Positions 15,677-25,744 of a stretch of DNA of 37,111 nt are shown here, one piece after another (within the stretch, counting starts at the first letter, position 1; each line of letters starts with the position of its first letter). The translations under genes were made by a program, and so were the position numbers. Source of the DNA: Oscillospiraceae bacterium (GTDB taxonomy: Bacteria > Bacillota > Clostridia > Oscillospirales > JAAYXM01); the NCBI GenBank assembly GCA_017439555.1, contig JAFSIZ010000046.1, positions 1 to 37,111 of the forward strand. Reading direction: 5' to 3'. The notes under the pieces were generated by a model. The model was not told where the DNA came from and did no database searches. It was given only the letters and a program-made list of their open reading frames with translations.

Positions 15677-16435
15677 CTATACTTCTATTATTTTCGCAAA
15701 GTCGCGGAGGATGCTCTTATCCTCCTCCGATGCGTTTCTGTTCGTTATGATATAATCGGCAACACTGATATCCGACACCTTGGCAAACGTCGTCCTTCCG
15801 ATTTTCGTATAATCCGCCGCGATTATGTGCAGAGATGAATTCTCGAGCATACGGCGGTCAATATCAACCTCTTTGTCGTAATATGTGCTGAAGCCGTTTG
15901 CTACATCCACCCCATCGACCGACAGCACAAGCTTATCAGCGTGGTAACGCCTTATCTGCTCTGCCGCATCACTGCCGCAGGTGAACTGATATTTTGCGTT
16001 GACATCTCCGCCGAGAAGCACAACATTGAAATTCGGGTTTGCGCCTGCCTCGAGGGCAATTGCTATTGAATTTGTAACGATACTCAGGTTGAGATTCGGG
16101 TTCAGCATTCTGAATGTCAGAAGTGTTGTTGTTCCCGAATTAAACATAACCGTATCGTGGTCCTCTATCATTCCTGCGGCGTGCTGGGCAATCGCAATCT
16201 TTTTCTCGTGGTTTGCTCCAAGCCGCTGCTGCAGGCTCATATTATAGTATGTTTTATATGAGCTTATGGCCCCGCCGTGTACACGCGCGAGAAGCCCCTT
16301 TTCTTCGAGATCTGCAAGGTCCATCCTTATCGTTACCTCAGATACTCCGAACCTTTCGGAAAGCTCTGTAACCCTGACTTTGCCGTTGCTCGCAAGAAGC
16401 TCTAATATTCCGTCTTTTCTGCTGTCGATATCCAT
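15677..16435 (-). CDS. DeoR-family transcriptional repressor of the sugar operon
   Basis: A 252-residue DeoR/GlpR-type regulator. The N-terminal winged HTH (about 5-58) includes VRVTELSERFGVSEVTIRMD and the LLARVHGGA hinge. The C-terminal sugar-phosphate sensor (about 75-235) includes DTVMFNSGTTTL, VTNSIAIALEA and LLGGDVNAKY. ATG 16435 is used because GGGAG lies 8 bases upstream; a longer reading from 16477 has no such site. It is the first gene of the operon, directly behind the promoter and phased repeats at 16496-16561. It therefore probably represses itself and the kinase, isomerase and ceramidase-like genes until a phosphorylated sugar accumulates. Confidence 0.92.
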   Translation of the reverse strand: MDIDSRKDGILELLASNGKVRVTELSERFGVSEVTIRMDLADLEEKGLLARVHGGAISSYKTYYNMSLQQRLGANHEKKIAIAQHAAGMIEDHDTVMFNSGTTTLLTFRMLNPNLNLSIVTNSIAIALEAGANPNFNVVLLGGDVNAKYQFTCGSDAAEQIRRYHADKLVLSVDGVDVANGFSTYYDKEVDIDRRMLENSSLHIIAADYTKIGRTTFAKVSDISVADYIITNRNASEEDKSILRDFAKIIEV

Positions 16436-16495
16436 TACGATTGCTCCCGTACACCATTTATATTTCAGGCATATCACGCTCTGAAACGCAGGTCA

Positions 16496-16561
16496 GTCTA
16501 TTTCGTTTTGCTTTCCTTTTACTTTCGTTTTCATTATATTGAATCACACTTTACTTGTCAA
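16496..16561 (-). promoter_or_regulatory. Perfect-consensus promoter with 11-bp-phased DeoR operator repeats
   Basis: On the minus strand, -35 TTGACA (16556-16561), an exact 17-base spacer and -10 TATAAT (16533-16538) match sigma-A consensus completely. Directly downstream, over the expected start site, three repeats follow at 11-bp steps: ACGAAAGTAAA (16528-16518), AGGAAAGCAAA (16517-16507) and ACGAAATAGAC (16506-16496). Such helically phased A-rich direct repeats are typical DeoR-family operators. A strong promoter blocked by a repressor fits an inducible operon. Confidence 0.8.
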
Positions 16562-16598
16562 TAGCTTTTAAAAAAGTATGCTCTAAATTACAATACCA

Positions 16599-18782
16599 CT
16601 ATATATCTCCGCTCTGTATGCAAACGGTTTTGCCGCTTGTGACATATATTGAAAGCTCACTTCCGCCATCGCGCACAAACGTTATTTCAGCTTCATCACG
16701 CTCTGCCGCTTTTGCGCTTATAAACCAGCTTTCATCTCGCTTTTCTACAGTTATCCTCATTCCGCAATAGTGATAATCCGTCATCGGAACAAGACAGAGC
16801 CGACGTTCTGTGCCGAACATATTCATTCCGTGATGCATCCACAGTGCGCCGATGAGCTCTCCTGCGCCGACATTCGATGACATACACGGTGTGCAATAGA
16901 AACCGACGTTGCTCCTTGCAAGCTCGCCTGTGCCGGCATCAACACATTCCCATATATTCGGATTTTTCAGAAATGCAGACAGAACGGAATCCATAACTTT
17001 TCCGGAAAGCTCCGGATAATATGTTTTTGCAATAAAGACAGCGAGCGAGCAGGATTTCGGCCAACAAGGTCCGCGCCAATAAATATCAGAAAAGAAGCCC
17101 GGTTCATTCTCAGCGCAGGTGCGTATTCCGAACGGACCTATAAGGCTCTCAAAATTTTTCTTCATTGCCGCAAGCTTTTCTTCGTCTGCAATTTCATAGA
17201 TAAGCGGAAACATTCCGTCAATCCCGACACGTGTATCGAGTCTTCCGTCCGCCTGGCGCACTCCATACCATTTTTTGTCCGCATCCCAGAGAATATTATT
17301 TAAAGCAGCTTTTGTGAGCGCGGCAGCTTCATACCAGCACTTTGCATCTCCGATTCCGCAAAGCTCTGCGATTTTCCCCATCGAACATTCATAATGATAT
17401 CGCTCTGCCGAGAGAATTGCGCCATAGCAATATTCTGTCGGTGGGTTGCCGTCAACTCCATAGGTTACCTCCTGAAAGCTCGGGAAGGTATCAAGCCCTG
17501 TATCGTATGACGAATGAAGCGCCCACAGATGCAGATTCTCGTGCCGCTCATCAAATTCTCTGCAAAGGTAGCTGTAATAGCGCTCAAACGACGAATACCA
17601 TCTCTTCAGCGCTTCAATGTCCTCTGTCACATTGTAATATCTCAGCGCAGTTCCCGGAAGCTGCGGATTCTGAATTATTCCGCGCTCCATCCATGACAGC
17701 CCCGGTTGCTTTTCGTGGATGTATGCAGCGTGGGTGATATATCCGTCCTCACGCTGTGCTCCGAGAAGAATTTCCATAGCCTTGCTTATCCATTCACAGC
17801 TATGCTCCGGGTCCTGCGATGAATACCATTCGACAGCAGGTATGGCCCATTGCCATATCCCCTTATAGACAGGCAGCGATTCAAGCACGTTGAACCCCCA
17901 TCCGGGAAAGTCGCAGAAGTTCTGGCGTATCGTCCACCACGCCTTGTAATAGAGCTTTTGCTCGCGCTCTCCTGCTGTGTCGAATCCGACTGTCGGCAGC
18001 TTTTCAAACCAGCTGTTCCATTTATCTGCAAGAGCGGCATCGGCATCTTCAACTGCAAGCGCCTCAATCGCCTTTTCTCTTCCGTGACAGCTGATTCCGA
18101 AACGAAGTGGCTTTTTCTCTGAAACATCTATAGCGACAGGTGTTTCAATCACCAGAACTCGGCCGCGCCCCTCCTGTTCGGAAAAGCCTTCACCCATCGC
18201 CTCATATGCATCGAGCTCGTTGTCAAACACAGCTATCGCACCAAAGTCGCCTGCGATATGGCATATATTGTCTTTAAGCTCAATACATATAACGCCGTCA
18301 TTATCTTTATGAGCAGAAAATCCGTCATGCGAGATAAAAACCGAATACAGCTTTTTTGAATATCTGTAGATATGCGTCGGGTCAGGAAGAGGTACAGAGG
18401 AATTTGAAAGCTCAAATGACCACAAAAGCCCACCGTCAACAATCGCAGAAAGGCTCTCACTTCCGCACAGCGCGGAATTTGAAAAGCGGAAGGTGTGTGC
18501 AATCTGCCCCGGGCGATAGGTCTGCTCCGAAAACAAAAACTCAGATTTCCCCGGACCTCCGCAAAGATTCGGGTATTCATATGCGGCAAAGTGAAACTCG
18601 AAGGTATAGCGATCCTGATTATACACCGTAAGGTTTGTGTCAAGAAAATTATAGCCTATTCTCCCGGCTCGTGACGGTGTATAGAAGCCGAGGTCATAAT
18701 CATTTTCCTTTATCGCAATCGCGTTCATTCGCGGAAGTGTTATATCAAAGCTTTCTTTAAGCAAACTCCATATGTCACGCAT
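16599..18782 (-). CDS. (alpha/alpha)6 glycoside hydrolase-like protein (GH63/MGH1-like)
   Basis: A 727-residue protein without a signal peptide. Residues about 1-250 form a beta-rich N-terminal domain; about 265-655 form an (alpha/alpha)6 toroid like that of GH63, trehalase and mannosylglycerate-hydrolase-type enzymes; a short beta tail ends the protein. Family marks include DIYWRGPCWP (566-575), HSSYDTGLDTF (423-433) and KGIWQWAIPAVEW (307-319). In the last motif Ala313 occupies the place where GH63-type enzymes usually have the general-acid Asp (WxWD). The ATG has a CAGGAG site and lies 17 bp behind addA, so it may be read from the addBA promoter. It probably acts on an intracellular alpha-linked oligosaccharide; activity is uncertain. 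Confidence 0.72.
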   Translation of the reverse strand: MRDIWSLLKESFDITLPRMNAIAIKENDYDLGFYTPSRAGRIGYNFLDTNLTVYNQDRYTFEFHFAAYEYPNLCGGPGKSEFLFSEQTYRPGQIAHTFRFSNSALCGSESLSAIVDGGLLWSFELSNSSVPLPDPTHIYRYSKKLYSVFISHDGFSAHKDNDGVICIELKDNICHIAGDFGAIAVFDNELDAYEAMGEGFSEQEGRGRVLVIETPVAIDVSEKKPLRFGISCHGREKAIEALAVEDADAALADKWNSWFEKLPTVGFDTAGEREQKLYYKAWWTIRQNFCDFPGWGFNVLESLPVYKGIWQWAIPAVEWYSSQDPEHSCEWISKAMEILLGAQREDGYITHAAYIHEKQPGLSWMERGIIQNPQLPGTALRYYNVTEDIEALKRWYSSFERYYSYLCREFDERHENLHLWALHSSYDTGLDTFPSFQEVTYGVDGNPPTEYCYGAILSAERYHYECSMGKIAELCGIGDAKCWYEAAALTKAALNNILWDADKKWYGVRQADGRLDTRVGIDGMFPLIYEIADEEKLAAMKKNFESLIGPFGIRTCAENEPGFFSDIYWRGPCWPKSCSLAVFIAKTYYPELSGKVMDSVLSAFLKNPNIWECVDAGTGELARSNVGFYCTPCMSSNVGAGELIGALWMHHGMNMFGTERRLCLVPMTDYHYCGMRITVEKRDESWFISAKAAERDEAEITFVRDGGSELSIYVTSGKTVCIQSGDI

Positions 18783-18799
18783 AATATAGTCTCCTGTAA

Positions 18800-21700
18800 T
18801 TATATGATTTCAATACACTCTCCGAGCGAAGCAAGATAAAGAACGAGGTGCTTTGCCTCTTTTCCCGTCATCTCATAAAGCGCACGTCGGTATATTCTGA
18901 GCTGTGTTGCATATTTTTCAAGCACGTCTCCCTCAGGGCGGTGACGGTCTGTTTTGAAATCGACTATTGTTACGCCGTCATCTGTCTCAAAATACATATC
19001 CATAACGCCCTGCAAAAGAACTTTTTCACCGTTGACCCCCAAGCCCGGAAGCTCATCTGACGGCAATAATACCGAAAACTTAAATTCACGGCAGACGTTT
19101 TTTGCCCCCAGCATCACACATCCGAGCTCAGAGCTTACAAAGCCAAAGAGCTTTTCGGCATCACAGGCCTCAAACTGCTTCTGCGTGAGGTATTTTTCTT
19201 CGCGCAGGCGAAGCAGCTCTGCCTTTGCACCCTCAGGCGTTTTGCATCTTTCAAAATCCGCAAACTGCATTGCCATATGAAGCGCTGTGCCGCGCTCTGC
19301 CGCTGTGAGCGACTTATCTCTCATAAAGCGAGGTCTCTGCATCCTTTTTCTGCGCGGTGCCAGACTGCCGCTGCTCTCTCTGCCAAGACCTGTTGCAGTA
19401 ACCTTCGAAGGAGCTTTCGTTGCCTCCTCATATTCATAGCAAAACTCTATCATCTTCGAAATCTCCGCAAGCTCAGACTCTTCATTTTCCTTTTCCGGCT
19501 CTGTTTCCTTCTCTCCGGGCAATTCTATCTCACTTGCAAGCTTCACATATGCCTGCATTCCTTCGACCTCACCGTCGCAACCAAAGGTATCACAGCCTGC
19601 ATATTCAAGAATCGGGCTTCCCGTAACGCTTCGGAGCAACGGAAGCATATACCAGAGCTGTGCATCGTTGCGCTCACGAAGGCTTATTGCATCAAGCTCT
19701 TTATACGCATTCTCCGTTTGTATCTTTGCTATCTTTGACGAAGCATTTTTCTGAGATGCCACAATATAAAGCTTTTCTCTTGCGCGAGTCATTGCGACAT
19801 ACAAAAGTCGCATCTCCTCGCTCTTCATTTCGCTTATAATGCGGTTTCTGATGATATCGCGGATAACCGTCGAATAATCAGCACCGAGCTTTTCATCGCG
19901 ATAACGCAGCCCGACGCCGAGCTTCGGATGTATCAGCACATCTTTTTTTGTATCCTCAAGATTAAAGCTTCTGATTGCATTCCCTATGAATACCACAGGA
20001 AATTCAAGCCCTTTTGATTTGTGCATCGTCATTATCGTAACAGCGTCCTCGGCGTGAGCGGCAGGAGCCGTTATGTCGCCGCCGTTTTCGGCAAGACGCG
20101 CAAGATGTGATATGAATTTATAAAGCCCGAAATACCCGAGCCCTTCAAGAGCTTCAGCACTTTTATAAAGCTCTATAAGATTTCGCTGGCGCTCATCCCC
20201 GAAAGGCATTGCGCCAAACACGCCGAGCGCATTCGTCCTGTTATATACCTCCCATATCAGCTCGCCTGCGCTCATTCCGCGCGCAAGCGAGCGCAGCTCT
20301 GAAAGCCCGTCAAGGAAGCTTCGGCATTTCTCGCCGACGCTGTCCTCCCTTTCAGCACAGGCTTCCATTGCATATATGAGGCTGTCCTTTCCGCTGCGGC
20401 GGATATGACACAGCTCGTCTGCCGAGAAACCGAACATCGGGGAACGCAGCGTCGCAAGAAGCTGTATATCCGAGGTCGGATTGTCGATGACGGAAAGATA
20501 TGCAATCACCGCGCTGACCTCGCTTTTTCCAAGAAGCCCTGTCGCCTTTGGTGACACAAACGGAATACCGAAGCTTCCAAACGCCTTTTCATAATACTGC
20601 GCAGTTGTTCCGACAGCGCGAAGAAGTATTGCAAAATCCCCGTATCTGACTTTTCTCACCCCACCGCTCTTGTCACATATTTCAAAACCGTCTCTGACAA
20701 GCTCTGCTATCTTTGCCGCGACAAATTTTGCCTCTGCCTCGGCCGATTTGTTCTCATCGGCATTGTCCACGTCAATGAGGCAGAACTCGCATTTCATATC
20801 CTCGCGCCCGGAAAACGGTATTTCATCTCTCGGCACAAGACGCTGGTTTTCATCATAGTCCACACCGCCAAGCTCCTCCGACATAATTGCGGAAAATATG
20901 GAGTTTGATGCATCAAGCACCTCGCGGCGTGACCTGAAGTTCTGTGCAAGCGTTATACACGTCGCCTCGCCCTTTTCTGCCCTTTCAACAGGTGTGAAGC
21001 TCCTGTATTTTTTCATAAAAATGGATGGATCGGCAAGGCGGAAGCCATAGATTGATTGCTTCACATCCCCGACCATAACGATATTCTTTTCATTTTTTGA
21101 AACCGAGCGGAAAATTATATCCTGAATAATGTTGCTGTCCTGAAACTCATCGAGCAGAATCTCACAAAAGCTCTCAGAGACCTCAAGTCCGGTGCTGCTC
21201 GGAGTGACAACATCATTGACAGCATCATAATCGTCTATAAGAAGCTCTATCGCAAAATGCTCAAGATCGGAATAATCGAGAAGTCCGCGGCGAAGCTTTT
21301 CCTTGCGGAATGCTTCGTCAAGCTCTGAAGCGAGCTTTGCAAGAGTATGCATAACAGGCGCAAGCATCGCAGTTTCCTCAAGAAGCGGTTCCGAATCCAT
21401 AGGAACAAGCCGTTCACGCAGCTCTGCAACATCAGCCTTTATCTTCTTCTGGAAATATGATATCCGTTCCGGCATCCTCTTATCTGAAATGCCTGCCGAT
21501 GACGGAAGCTTTTTCACCTCAAAATCCGAAAGTGCTTCTGCCATTTCGTCCCACGTATCACACAAAAGCCCCTTGAGGCTGTGTTCAAGCTCTGTGAGAT
21601 GATCGTGATATTTTGCGCTTATCTGTGCGATTGTGTCAACGTCCTCAAGAAGTATGTGTATCTGTAAAATCAAGTCGCCCACAGTGCGCCTTGCCGTTTC

Positions 21701-22348
21701 AAACGCCTCTTTTCCCCACAAGGTGTCGCACACATCCGAAACACCCTCTGTATCATATGAGCCGGCAACCTCGCAGAGCCACTTTTCGGGATACGGGTGA
21801 CTTCTGCTCTTGTGATAGAGCTCAGCCACAGCTGAGAAGAGGCGTCCGTCACTTCTCGAATCGCTCATATATTCGCTCAGCGCGAGGAAGTCTTCATCTC
21901 CCTCATCATATTTATCCTCAATAAGCTCACGAAGCGTATCCGAAAGGATTATTGCCCCCTCCGCCTCATCGAGAATACGAAATCCTGCAGAAAGCGACGG
22001 ATTGTTCCCATAGTTTTTGAGCACCCACATACAAAAGGAATGTACTGTAGATATCCTCGCATTGTCAACAAGCGCAAGCTGGCGGCGCAGATGGCGGTCA
22101 TCGGGATTTTCAAGCATAAGTACGCTCAATGCATCGCCGATCTTGCGGCGAAGCTCCGATGCGGCCGCCTTTGTATAGGTAATTATAAGGAACTGTGTTA
22201 CATCAAGCCTTTCAGCCCTGATTCTCGAAATGAGACGCTCGACGAGCACGGCAGTCTTGCCTGAGCCTGCCGCCGCAGAAACCAGCACTGAACAATCACG
22301 TATGTCAATCGCGCTTTGCTGGTCACGTGTCCACTTCACATCACTCAT
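18800..22348 (-). CDS. addA: ATP-dependent helicase/nuclease subunit A (AddA)
   Basis: A 1182-residue UvrD-type helicase with a C-terminal RecB-like nuclease, the AddA half of the AddAB double-strand-break resection enzyme of Firmicutes. The Walker A motif AAAGSGKT is at 25-32, the Walker B DEFQDSN is near 397, followed by GDVKQSIYGFRLADP, then MHKSKGLEFPVVFIG and LLYVAMTRAREKLYI. The nuclease motif VDFKTDR is near residue 1130. ATG 22348 overlaps the addB stop (ATGAGTGA) and has GGAGG 8 bases upstream inside addB, so the two subunits are translationally coupled. The GTG 9 bases further upstream is less likely as a start. Length is near the usual 1200-1250. Confidence 0.97.
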   Translation of the reverse strand: MSDVKWTRDQQSAIDIRDCSVLVSAAAGSGKTAVLVERLISRIRAERLDVTQFLIITYTKAAASELRRKIGDALSVLMLENPDDRHLRRQLALVDNARISTVHSFCMWVLKNYGNNPSLSAGFRILDEAEGAIILSDTLRELIEDKYDEGDEDFLALSEYMSDSRSDGRLFSAVAELYHKSRSHPYPEKWLCEVAGSYDTEGVSDVCDTLWGKEAFETARRTVGDLILQIHILLEDVDTIAQISAKYHDHLTELEHSLKGLLCDTWDEMAEALSDFEVKKLPSSAGISDKRMPERISYFQKKIKADVAELRERLVPMDSEPLLEETAMLAPVMHTLAKLASELDEAFRKEKLRRGLLDYSDLEHFAIELLIDDYDAVNDVVTPSSTGLEVSESFCEILLDEFQDSNIIQDIIFRSVSKNEKNIVMVGDVKQSIYGFRLADPSIFMKKYRSFTPVERAEKGEATCITLAQNFRSRREVLDASNSIFSAIMSEELGGVDYDENQRLVPRDEIPFSGREDMKCEFCLIDVDNADENKSAEAEAKFVAAKIAELVRDGFEICDKSGGVRKVRYGDFAILLRAVGTTAQYYEKAFGSFGIPFVSPKATGLLGKSEVSAVIAYLSVIDNPTSDIQLLATLRSPMFGFSADELCHIRRSGKDSLIYAMEACAEREDSVGEKCRSFLDGLSELRSLARGMSAGELIWEVYNRTNALGVFGAMPFGDERQRNLIELYKSAEALEGLGYFGLYKFISHLARLAENGGDITAPAAHAEDAVTIMTMHKSKGLEFPVVFIGNAIRSFNLEDTKKDVLIHPKLGVGLRYRDEKLGADYSTVIRDIIRNRIISEMKSEEMRLLYVAMTRAREKLYIVASQKNASSKIAKIQTENAYKELDAISLRERNDAQLWYMLPLLRSVTGSPILEYAGCDTFGCDGEVEGMQAYVKLASEIELPGEKETEPEKENEESELAEISKMIEFCYEYEEATKAPSKVTATGLGRESSGSLAPRRKRMQRPRFMRDKSLTAAERGTALHMAMQFADFERCKTPEGAKAELLRLREEKYLTQKQFEACDAEKLFGFVSSELGCVMLGAKNVCREFKFSVLLPSDELPGLGVNGEKVLLQGVMDMYFETDDGVTIVDFKTDRHRPEGDVLEKYATQLRIYRRALYEMTGKEAKHLVLYLASLGECIEII

Positions 22349-25300
22349 CCGTCTCACCTCCGATTTCCTCGATTATATCGCCGAGCCTGATTTCAAGCAA
22401 CTCGCGCTTTGTATCTCCGCACCTCTCCTCATCAAAGGCGCAGACACTTTTATAGTCACACCAATCGCATGGGCTGTGCTGCTTGTGTATATACGGATTC
22501 GGCTCTATCTCACCGCTTGCAAGCTCGTCGCCTATCCTCGCAAGAATACTCTTCATCTTGTCCTTGACAGCGGCGAACTCGCGCTTTGTCAGCACAACTG
22601 ACGAACGCGTGTCTATTCCGCCGCTCTTCGTAAGCTTGACAGGGATATATTCCTTAAGGTCTCCGCTCTCCATCGCGCCTATTATATCCATATCACGCAG
22701 AACGACGCCCTCGCGCCTTTTTGCGGACGGAAGCTCACCGCGCTTATCCGAATAGTTCCTTGCAAGCGGCACATACATAACACCTGCAGCCTCAGGAACT
22801 CTGCCATAGCGCTCTGCCCCCATCTCTTCAAGCGCAAACATATAGAGAAGCATCTGCATACCGACGCCGTTGAGCGCCTCGTCCACAGAAAATGCCTTTT
22901 TGCCTGATTTATAATCTATGACGCGGAAATAGAGATGTTCCCCATCCTCATACATATCAACTCTGTCAACCGCGCCGCGAAGCTGAACCTCTGAAAGCTC
23001 TCCTTTTATGGAAAGCGGCGGAAGCGTATCCTCTTTTCCGAGGAATGCAAGCTCAAACTCACGCGGACGGAATTTACTCTTCCGTAGCTCTCGGCAAATA
23101 TCCTCGACAGCGCTCTTCACAGTCTTTTCAAGGCGGCGGAGCAGAAACCCGTCTCTTCCCGAAAACTCGCCTGCGCCGCGAAGCGTCATGCTGACATATT
23201 CGCGGCAAGCCTCACCTGCAAGCCGCTCTGCCTCTTCTGCTTCAAAGCTGTTTTTCTCAGCAAGCGCGGCAATGACCTTTTCGAGCACATAGTGCATAAG
23301 TGTTCCTGCTTCAATGGCAGAAAGCTCCGCACGTTCTCTCTCCTTTACATTCAGACCGTATTTGAGGAAATATTCATATCTACACGACGAAAACACATCT
23401 GCGCGCGATGCACTCAGACGTATGCGTTTGCCGAAAACAGCTTCTATATTCTCGCGTTCTCTTATCGGGCCGCGTTTTCCCGAAATGTTCCGTTTCACAT
23501 TCTGAAGCTTCGGAGCATATTCACAATCATTTTCCCAGAGTTTTTCCATGCTGTGCTCTGCAATGCTTTCATCAAAGCAGGGAACCTTCGCCCTGTATCG
23601 CGCATGGGCTATATCAATTCCTTCGGATATATCCCCGAAAACCTTTCTTATCCGCGATAACGCCGACGCCTCATATCTGTCCTCACCGCTACTTTCAAAC
23701 GCAGAAGAGCTTATATACAGCGCATCCTCACCGGAGCATATAACACTGTGCACTGTCCTGTATGCCTCATATGCGCGCTCACTGACGCCCGGAGCAAGCT
23801 CTATTCCGCAATCCGAGAGCTCCGTTCTGTCGTTGTCGGTTATAACGCCGTGGCTGTCTGAAACGCTCGGGAATGCACCTTCGTGCGCACCGAGAATTAT
23901 TCTGACTTTGCAGCGCTCGCCGTCTGCGCGTGCAACGCTTCCGATGCTTACACAGTCAAGTGATGCAGGTATTGTGTCAAGCTCATATTGCCCGGCAACG
24001 AGCTTCAAAAGCTGATAAAATTCCTCAACGCTGACTTCTCGCTCTCCTATTGCCTGACCGAGGCTGTCTATCGTATCACACAAAAGCTTCATAACCGTTT
24101 CGCTTTCGCGCGCAAGCTGAACTCGCCCCGAAAGCTCGGCAAGATATACATATGCCGAAATACGGCGAGGAAGATTTATCTCATTTATGAAATCATAGAG
24201 CGCCTCGGCGCATTTCTCTCCCGTTTTCCCTCGCAACATCGCCCTTTTGAGCTTTTCAACAGGATCGAATATCCTGCGGCGCGTGCGGTTTACAACGCGG
24301 AGTATCGCGCGGCTTTCGTCGTTTTCCTCAGCCGCAAGCCCAAACGGATTTTTCACGAAGTCTTTACCGCTTGTCCATTCGCGGCTCTTCGGAGCCCATG
24401 TATACATATAGTTTTCAAACACATCGAGACTTTTTGAGCATACGCCCGAAAAGCCTGTTTTAAGATATTGCATAACGCTGTCAGAGCGGTAGCCGTGGAT
24501 AATACATTCAAACGCAGCCAGAACAAGTGACATAGCAGGCTTTGATGTAAGAGGAGCGGCATCGCTGACATATACGGGTATGCCATATCTGCGGAATACC
24601 ATACTGCATATGTTTGTATATTCTCTTCCGTCTGTCACAGCCACAGAGAAATCGCGGTATCTTCTGCCCGAGCGCACGCCATCGAGTATGTATGCCGCGC
24701 ATTTTTCACATTCTTCAAAAACATTGTCTGCGCGCGCAATCGTTATGTTTGCCGCGCTGCCTTCATATTCGCACACCCTGTTTGCAAAAAGCGCACCGTC
24801 AATAAACGAAAGGGCATCATCAGCCTTTCGGCAAAGCACAGCTTCGTCACAGCCGCAGCCTGCGCGCTCCGCAAGCTCTTCCAGACGCTTTTTCGTTTCA
24901 GACGCCTTGTCAAAAATCCCGTTTTCGTCCCCCGGCCCACATCTGCCATCAAGCTCAAGCGCAACATACACGTCATCCGCCTGAGAAAGCGCAGCGGAAA
25001 TGATGTCAAACTCCGCGGCAGTAAAGCCGGAAAAACCATCGAAAAGCACTGTTTTATTCTCAAAAAACGGCGCCCTTTGCAGCGTTTTTACAACAAGTGC
25101 AAGCTCGTCATATGCATCGTGCTCGTCCTCCCCGAGCTCGTTTTCATATGCGGCATATATCATTGCAAGATCGCTTATTTTTTCGCCGCACCTTGAAGAA
25201 AGATTATCTTTTGCCTTTGCAAGCTGCTCCGGAGATATTCCATATGCCTTGAATTCATCTATCGCCGAAAGAATATCCTCAAGCCGCTCAGGTGTCGCGA

Positions 25301-25619
25301 GCTTTTCCATATATCCGAGCGACGGCGCAACAAGAGCAAGCGCGCGATGGAGAAGAAGAATACGCTCGCCTCCACCCACAGTTTCAGTCGCGATTCCTCC
25401 GGTCTCGCTCTTTATCTTCGTTGCAAGCCTTCTGAAGTTTGTAACCTCCGCATAGCTTGACACAGAATTTCCGCAAGCCTCGCAGAGAAGCCTCTCCATT
25501 GAATGTGAAAACTGCTCGGGCACAAGGAAAAGAGCTTTCTTTCCCGGATTATTCTTGATTTTCTCAATCAGATACGTCGTTTTTCCGCTTCTGATTCTTC
25601 CGCATATAAAATGGAGCAT
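22341..25619 (-). CDS. addB: ATP-dependent helicase/deoxyribonuclease subunit B (AddB)
   Basis: A 1092-residue AddB subunit. The N-terminal P-loop GRIRSGKT is at 7-14. The C-terminal nuclease domain shows FRVIDYKSGKKAF and the iron-sulfur cluster ligands CDWCDYKSVC plus an upstream Cys in SSCRYEYFLKYGL, both features of AddB that stabilise the nuclease. It partners AddA for DNA-end resection in recombinational repair and restriction of foreign DNA. A GGAGGGGG ribosome site precedes the ATG at 25619. The promoter at 25708-25736 drives addB, addA and perhaps the glycoside-hydrolase gene behind them. Confidence 0.97.
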   Translation of the reverse strand: MLHFICGRIRSGKTTYLIEKIKNNPGKKALFLVPEQFSHSMERLLCEACGNSVSSYAEVTNFRRLATKIKSETGGIATETVGGGERILLLHRALALVAPSLGYMEKLATPERLEDILSAIDEFKAYGISPEQLAKAKDNLSSRCGEKISDLAMIYAAYENELGEDEHDAYDELALVVKTLQRAPFFENKTVLFDGFSGFTAAEFDIISAALSQADDVYVALELDGRCGPGDENGIFDKASETKKRLEELAERAGCGCDEAVLCRKADDALSFIDGALFANRVCEYEGSAANITIARADNVFEECEKCAAYILDGVRSGRRYRDFSVAVTDGREYTNICSMVFRRYGIPVYVSDAAPLTSKPAMSLVLAAFECIIHGYRSDSVMQYLKTGFSGVCSKSLDVFENYMYTWAPKSREWTSGKDFVKNPFGLAAEENDESRAILRVVNRTRRRIFDPVEKLKRAMLRGKTGEKCAEALYDFINEINLPRRISAYVYLAELSGRVQLARESETVMKLLCDTIDSLGQAIGEREVSVEEFYQLLKLVAGQYELDTIPASLDCVSIGSVARADGERCKVRIILGAHEGAFPSVSDSHGVITDNDRTELSDCGIELAPGVSERAYEAYRTVHSVICSGEDALYISSSAFESSGEDRYEASALSRIRKVFGDISEGIDIAHARYRAKVPCFDESIAEHSMEKLWENDCEYAPKLQNVKRNISGKRGPIRERENIEAVFGKRIRLSASRADVFSSCRYEYFLKYGLNVKERERAELSAIEAGTLMHYVLEKVIAALAEKNSFEAEEAERLAGEACREYVSMTLRGAGEFSGRDGFLLRRLEKTVKSAVEDICRELRKSKFRPREFELAFLGKEDTLPPLSIKGELSEVQLRGAVDRVDMYEDGEHLYFRVIDYKSGKKAFSVDEALNGVGMQMLLYMFALEEMGAERYGRVPEAAGVMYVPLARNYSDKRGELPSAKRREGVVLRDMDIIGAMESGDLKEYIPVKLTKSGGIDTRSSVVLTKREFAAVKDKMKSILARIGDELASGEIEPNPYIHKQHSPCDWCDYKSVCAFDEERCGDTKRELLEIRLGDIIEEIGGETDE

Positions 25620-25707
25620 AGTTATCCCCCTCCGAAAAGTTGTACTGTAAAGGCTGCATAATCCGGCTGATACTTGTTCAATTCAATGCGTTTCCTTTGT
25701 TAAATTC

Positions 25708-25736
25708 ATTATAACATAATCCTTTTGTTTCGGCAA
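25708..25736 (-). promoter_or_regulatory. Promoter of the addBA operon
   Basis: On the minus strand, -35 TTGCCG (25731-25736), a 17-base spacer and consensus -10 TATAAT (25708-25713). Its -35 lies 8 bp from the -35 of the divergent hflX promoter. Confidence 0.7.
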
Positions 25737-25744
25737 ATTATATA

